From contig NZ_AP024601.1 in assembly GCF_018326425.1 (NCBI RefSeq), positions 3,088,001-3,152,000 on the forward strand: DNA of 64,000 nt, given 5' to 3'. The notes beneath the pieces were generated by a model, which worked only from the letters and a program-made list of their open reading frames with translations, was not told where the DNA came from and did no database searches. Position 1 is the first letter of the stretch, and each line of letters starts with the position of its first letter. The position numbers were made by a program, and so were the translations under genes. Positions 60,070 through 64,000 of this stretch are shown here, in pieces. The DNA is from Polycladomyces abyssicola (GTDB lineage: Bacteria; Bacillota; Bacilli; Thermoactinomycetales; JIR-001).

Positions 60070-62052
60070 ATGGGAATGCTGTTACGCGTCTTTCGCTGGT
60101 TCGGCCTGCTTTTGATAACAGGATCGGCACTTTTGCTGTTTACCATACTGTACCTTAAATCCAAACCGCTCCCGCCGCCGGAAATTTCGATGACGACCAA
60201 AATCGTCGACGAAAACGGCCGGGTAATCGATCAACTGGATGACGGGGAACATCGGGATCCCATAAGGTTGTCCCATATCCCACGCTCATTGGTGGCGGCC
60301 ACACTGGCGGCGGAGGATCAATCGTTTTACCGTCATTGGGGTTTCTCACTCAAAGGGATCGCCCGTGCCGCCTGGATCAATCTGAAGGAACACCGGCTGG
60401 CACAGGGGGCCAGCACCATCACGCAACAGCTGGCCCGCAATTTGTATCTGACCCAGGACCGGACATGGTCGCGCAAATTGAAAGAAGCCGCTTTGACTGC
60501 CCAGTTGGAACTGCATTATTCCAAAAATGAGATTCTGGAGATGTATCTCAACAAAATCTATTACGGCCATGGGGCTTACGGCATTCAGCGGGCGGCGAAA
60601 ATCTATTTCGGCAAACCGGTGGGGCAGTTGACATTGGCAGAAAGCGCCATGTTGGCAGGGATTCCCCGCGGCCCGGCCTTTTACTCCCCGTTTGAACATC
60701 CCGAACGCGCCAAACGACGACAACGAGCGATTCTCGACACCATGGCCAAAAGAGGATTCGTTCAGCGGGCGGAGGCGGAAGAAGCCAAACGGGAGCCGAT
60801 CGTCCTGGCTGGCAAACCCCCTTCTGAAAATGCCGCGTCGGCGCCGTATTTCCGCGATTACATCGTCAAAACGGCAATCACGCAGTTGGGGTTGGACGAA
60901 GAACTGGTGCATCACGGCGGACTGACCATCACCACGACGATCAACCTGAAGATGCAAAAAGCCGCAGAGCAAGCAGTTAAACAATATGTGGGCAACAAAA
61001 AAGGGCTTCAAGCGGCTTTGATCTCCATCGAGCCGAAAACGGGGTACATCCGTGCGATGGTCGGGGGGAAAAGCTATCGTGAATCCCAGTACAACCGAGT
61101 CTTCGCCAAACGACAACCCGGATCGTCTTTCAAGCCGATCCTGTATCTGGCTGCCCTTCAAAATGGATACACACCGCTGACGCGAATCGAGAGCCGCCCA
61201 ACCGCTTTCACCTACCAGGGCAAAACATATGCACCGCAAAATTTCGGCGGTTCTTATGCCAACCGGCCCATTACATTGCGGGAAGCGATTGCCCGTTCAG
61301 ACAACATCTATGCGGTGACCACCCATTTCCGCATCGGTCTGGATCATTTGGTGCAAACCGCCCGCCGCCTGGGTGTGCGCAGTCCGCTCAGAGCTGTTCC
61401 TTCCCTCGCATTGGGGACTTACGCCGTCTCCCCGTTTGAGATGGGGCAGGTTTATGCCACGTTGGCCAACGGTGGGGTGCGCAACCCACCGACCGGGATC
61501 CTGAAGATTGTGGATGCCAATGGCCAGGTGTTGTATCAGCATCAACCCCGGCCGTCGCAAACGGTTCCGGCCGCACCGACCTTTGTGCTGACGCATTTAT
61601 TGGAGAGCGTATTCGATTCCGGAGGCACCGCCCATCGCGTAAAACAAATGTTGTCCCGTCCAATGGCTGGTAAAACGGGCAGCACCAATTGGGACGGATG
61701 GCTGTCCGGTTACACCCCCGAGCTAGCCACCACGGTATGGGTGGGATATGACCGGCAACGGACGTTGCCCCACCGCGATGCACGACTGTCCCAATACATC
61801 TGGGGTGCCTATATGCTCGATGCACTGAAAAAACGGCCCCCCGTCCTGTTCCACCCCCCGAACGGCGTCAAAGGCGTCTACGTTGATCCGGATACGGACG
61901 CATTGGCGACGGATACCTGTCCGCATCCGGTGTTGGAGTATTTTGTGGCCGGGACGGAACCGAAAGAACCTTGCCCCGTCCATCCTTCGACATCGACGGA
62001 TGGACAGGAATCCCCGTCCATTTGGGATCGAATCATGCAGTGGTTTCAATAA
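60070..62052 (+). CDS. pbpG: Class A penicillin-binding protein (PBP1A/PbpG-like)
   Basis: The product has 660 residues. One N-terminal anchor helix is followed by a GT51 glycosyltransferase domain (catalytic Glu82 in AAEDQSFYRHWG; QGASTITQQLARNLYL; LLAGIP-like LAGIPRGP). Then comes a transpeptidase domain with S352-x-x-K355 (PGSSFKP), S410-D-N and K535-T-G. It polymerises and crosslinks peptidoglycan outside the membrane. The start may be ATG 60070 or 60076. Position next to ywhD and speE recalls Bacillus pbpG. Confidence 0.93.
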   Translation: MGMLLRVFRWFGLLLITGSALLLFTILYLKSKPLPPPEISMTTKIVDENGRVIDQLDDGEHRDPIRLSHIPRSLVAATLAAEDQSFYRHWGFSLKGIARAAWINLKEHRLAQGASTITQQLARNLYLTQDRTWSRKLKEAALTAQLELHYSKNEILEMYLNKIYYGHGAYGIQRAAKIYFGKPVGQLTLAESAMLAGIPRGPAFYSPFEHPERAKRRQRAILDTMAKRGFVQRAEAEEAKREPIVLAGKPPSENAASAPYFRDYIVKTAITQLGLDEELVHHGGLTITTTINLKMQKAAEQAVKQYVGNKKGLQAALISIEPKTGYIRAMVGGKSYRESQYNRVFAKRQPGSSFKPILYLAALQNGYTPLTRIESRPTAFTYQGKTYAPQNFGGSYANRPITLREAIARSDNIYAVTTHFRIGLDHLVQTARRLGVRSPLRAVPSLALGTYAVSPFEMGQVYATLANGGVRNPPTGILKIVDANGQVLYQHQPRPSQTVPAAPTFVLTHLLESVFDSGGTAHRVKQMLSRPMAGKTGSTNWDGWLSGYTPELATTVWVGYDRQRTLPHRDARLSQYIWGAYMLDALKKRPPVLFHPPNGVKGVYVDPDTDALATDTCPHPVLEYFVAGTEPKEPCPVHPSTSTDGQESPSIWDRIMQWFQ

Positions 62053-62058
62053 GAGAAC

Positions 62059-62086
62059 ACAAAACCCCCGCTAACACAAGCGGGGG
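62059..62086 (-). terminator. Terminator after the 62.2 kb gene, on its 3' side
   Basis: CCCCCGCT-AACACA-AGCGGGGG with TTTT on the minus side; it may act on both convergent transcripts. Confidence 0.7.
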
Positions 62087-62165
62087 TACAGGTGATTGCC
62101 CCAGTCTGCGGCGCCGGTTTCCCATCTGAGGATCCGAACGGACTGGAGCGTGTTTGGTCAATCAC

Positions 62166-62396
62166 TCAGCACTCGTCGCTTCCGCCGATCTTACCTTCGC
62201 CATCGGTCCACACGCCGTCGTTGTACATCGAGATCAAACCGGCCTGATTCAGTTCCTGCAATACCTCAAACATGCTGTCCCGTTTTCCGGCCGGCAATTG
62301 CCGGACAAAACGGTTAATCTCCTCCGGCGAAGCGTTTGTAGCGAAGTGAACACCACCGTGACGAACGAAATGATCATTGTCATGGGTGTGGGTCAT
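62166..62396 (-). CDS. Small hypothetical protein
   Basis: The product has 76 residues with GGAGGAGG before ATG 62396. The head is His-rich (MTHTHDNDHFVRHGGVHF), the middle helical (SPEEINRFVRQLPAGKRDSMFEVLQELNQAG), and the tail ends GGSDEC. The His-rich start and Asp pairs might bind metal; no family was recognised. Confidence 0.65.
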   Translation of the reverse strand: MTHTHDNDHFVRHGGVHFATNASPEEINRFVRQLPAGKRDSMFEVLQELNQAGLISMYNDGVWTDGEGKIGGSDEC

Positions 62397-62488
62397 GAGA
62401 TTCGTCCTCCTCCTTTTCCCCTATGATGCGCATTGGCGGCAGGGAATATCAGGGGAAAGGATGGGCCGGATGAAAACGCTTAACAAAA

Positions 62489-62520
62489 CCGAAACAGCGG
62501 GGTCTACCCCGCTGTTTCGG
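62489..62520 (-). terminator. Strong hairpin, probable terminator
   Basis: CCGAAACAGCGGGGT and its exact complement around a two-base loop, then TTTTGTT on the minus strand. Confidence 0.6.
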
Positions 62521-62568
62521 CGTCCTAGCAACTTTGGTTCCGTTACCTTATTTATTAGTGTATCCTTG

Positions 62569-62596
62569 CAAAAAAAGCGCGGCAATAAGCCCCGCT
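62569..62596 (-). terminator. ywhD terminator
   Basis: On the minus strand AGCGGGGC-TTATT-GCCGCGCT then TTTTTTT. A second hairpin at 62489-62520 lies further downstream. Confidence 0.8.
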
Positions 62597-62613
62597 CAAT
62601 GTTCACACAGCGT

Positions 62614-63114
62614 TCAATTTTCTGTGGTGGCCAACGCCTGTTTCAGTTCGTCACCGGAATTATTCCACATCTCTTCGTTGTTGTTGATCAGCAAATCACG
62701 CAGCGCTTTTTTCTCCACATCGCTCAACCCATCCAGCTTGATCCGCCGCTTTAGGGCAGCATCCATATGGTTGACGTGTTCAGGGAGAATCTTCCACCCA
62801 ATCCGCGCTCCCCGGTCGATTACCATGGAACACGCGGTTACACCGGCATAATACGGTCCCTTTTCATTTCGATCCACCGCTACCCAAACGACCCAGTACT
62901 TTTTGCCGTTGGGCACCTGTTCGAGATCCGTTGTCCATTTGATTCCCCGCTCCACTGCGCTTTTGGCATGAATCAGACCCAAATCGATCTTGGCTTGATC
63001 CCCGTCAATCAGCACGGAAGAGAGATTGCTCAAATTGAGCGTACCCGTAGCATATCCACCGTGAGTGGTGGAATCGTTTCGAATGATATTGAAACCGGAC
63101 TTGTTTTTTTTCAT
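62614..63114 (-). CDS. ywhD: YwhD-family protein
   Basis: The product has 166 residues: MKKNKSGFNIIRNDSTTHGGYATG, IDLGLIHAKSAVERGIKW, WVAVDRNEKGPYYAGVTACSM and the helical KDELKQALA-like end match the YwhD family of Bacillales. The molecular role is not known. It lies beside pbpG as in Bacillus, which supports the synteny reading. Confidence 0.88.
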   Translation of the reverse strand: MKKNKSGFNIIRNDSTTHGGYATGTLNLSNLSSVLIDGDQAKIDLGLIHAKSAVERGIKWTTDLEQVPNGKKYWVVWVAVDRNEKGPYYAGVTACSMVIDRGARIGWKILPEHVNHMDAALKRRIKLDGLSDVEKKALRDLLINNNEEMWNNSGDELKQALATTEN

Positions 63115-63141
63115 CCCACTTCGCCCCCTGTCGATCTTATT

Positions 63142-64000
63142 TTATCGCAGGAGTTTGGAGGGATGCAAAGCAAGCCTTCTCTTCGAGAGAGGAAGCGAGC
63201 ATTCTTCCAAGTGTTCGGCTTGGTCTTTTCTTGTCCCTTGTTGGGAAGTACCGGAATGATCCTGATTGTTGGTGGAGGACCTCTGTTTCACTGTGGAAAC
63301 CTGACAGATGGGCAGGTGGATGTTGAAGGTGGTCCCTCTGCCCGGCTGACTGGTCACGTGGATTTGCCCACCGTGATCAGAGATGATGCGGTGACAAATG
63401 GACAGCCCCATGCCAGTACCGTCTTTTTTGGTGGTAAAGAACGGATCGAAAATGCGCGACATGTGTTCCGGCTTGATGCCGGTGCCGTTATCCTCCACCC
63501 GGATGAGAATGCGATCCCGCATTTCTTTCCACCGAACGGTGACCTTTCCTCCCTCACTCAAAGACTCCAATCCGTTTTGGATCAGGTTGATCAACACTTG
63601 TTTCAACTGCTCCGCATCCGCCTCGATCACAACCGGAGTAACAGGGGGTTGCACGATCAGCTGATGCCCCATCAACATCGTTTTGGGTTGAAGAAGGCGG
63701 AGCACGTCCTCCATCAGTTGGTCCAGATTGAACACTGTGAACCGGGCGGGGCGCGATTCGCTCAAATGGAGAAATTGTCTCAACAAATCATTGATCCGAT
63801 CAATCTCCGGCAATATGATGGATTCCCATTTTTTCACCTGTTCCGATTCCCTGGCGGAAATTTGAATAAACCCACGGATGGATGTCAGTGGGTTGCGTAT
63901 CTCGTGTGCCAGTCCCGCAGCCAGTTGACCCAGCGCGGACAGTTTCTCCAGATGGCGTTGGCGTTCCTCCTCCTGATGCCGCAGGCGACGCTGCTCAATG
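63142..64000 (-). CDS. Sensor histidine kinase (partial)
   Basis: The C-terminal part, about 285 residues, is in the window; the gene runs off the right edge. The phospho-accepting His is in LAHEIRNPLTSIRGF. The ATP-binding motifs are NLIQNGLES (N box), VEDNGTGI (G1), FDPFFTTKKDGTGMGLSI (F/G2). A basic Ser/Gln/Lys-rich tail of about 45 residues follows. It is a NtrB/KinA-style kinase; the sensor domain and partner are not visible. Confidence 0.93.
   Translation of the reverse strand, partial: IEQRRLRHQEEERQRHLEKLSALGQLAAGLAHEIRNPLTSIRGFIQISARESEQVKKWESIILPEIDRINDLLRQFLHLSESRPARFTVFNLDQLMEDVLRLLQPKTMLMGHQLIVQPPVTPVVIEADAEQLKQVLINLIQNGLESLSEGGKVTVRWKEMRDRILIRVEDNGTGIKPEHMSRIFDPFFTTKKDGTGMGLSICHRIISDHGGQIHVTSQPGRGTTFNIHLPICQVSTVKQRSSTNNQDHSGTSQQGTRKDQAEHLEECSLPLSKRRLALHPSKLLR

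Noticed and set aside
1-64000. tRNA, rRNA, CRISPR array or intact insertion sequence
   Set aside because: Looked for cloverleaf-like text, regular short repeats with spacers and transposase motifs; none was recognised by eye. A tRNA or CRISPR program would be needed to exclude them fully.

Overview
The window looks like chromosome from a Gram-positive, Bacillales-type bacterium. The evidence is strong AGGAGG-like ribosome sites, sigma-A promoters, a GpsB-type division protein, a FadF-type electron-transfer protein, and the block ywhD / pbpG / speE / speB / DUF1934 / argS, which recalls Bacillus subtilis. A complete lysine-fermentation (kam) operon and many thermophile-style metabolic genes suggest a spore-forming thermophile such as Thermoactinomycetaceae. 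That family call is inference.

Layout. 0-7 kb: start of a rifampicin-phosphotransferase / PEP-synthase-like gene (runs off the left edge), a glutathione peroxidase with its own promoter and operator, a J-domain/VanW fusion, and fadF behind a FadR-type box. 7-13.6 kb: a lipoprotein, gpsB, a very unusual Trp-rich repeat membrane protein, a flavin reductase, a Met-rich small ORF next to a broken piece of kamE, an orphan PaaX-type regulator, a frameshifted membrane gene, a possible 26-residue gene and a secreted protein. 13.6-15.5 kb: sparse, with a probable type I toxin-antitoxin locus and a frameshifted acetyltransferase. 15.5-22.3 kb: one minus-strand operon (small membrane protein, APC permease, M20 hydrolase, aldehyde dehydrogenase, glutamine-synthetase-like ligase, SDR) that reads as a gamma-glutamylation route for an amine or amino alcohol. 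22.6-25.1 kb: threonine-synthase-like and gamma-lyase-like PLP enzymes. 25.5-27.1 kb: gene remnants. 27.1-36.4 kb: kdd-kamA-kamB-kamC-kamD-kamE behind a sigma-54 promoter, with a PAS/AAA+/HTH activator gene upstream. Repeated palindromes suggest that the activator represses itself and binds a site lying inside its own terminator.

36.4-41 kb: an accessory, decayed zone with an integrase fragment, inverted repeats that look like a duplicated small RNA, frameshifted genes, long palindromes and a few small genes. 41-46.5 kb: a self-contained sugar operon (ROK repressor, lipoprotein binding protein, two permeases, ROK kinase) with a perfect inverted-repeat operator. 46.8-53.9 kb: a small protein, cidA/cidB-type membrane genes, glcD/glcF, a lipoprotein, a VOC protein and an EamA exporter. 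54-64 kb: an oligopeptide-binding lipoprotein, argS, DUF1934, speB, speE, pbpG, ywhD and the C-terminal part of a sensor kinase running off the right edge.

No rRNA, tRNA, CRISPR array or intact transposase gene was recognised. All functional statements come from reading motifs and context; no database search was run.
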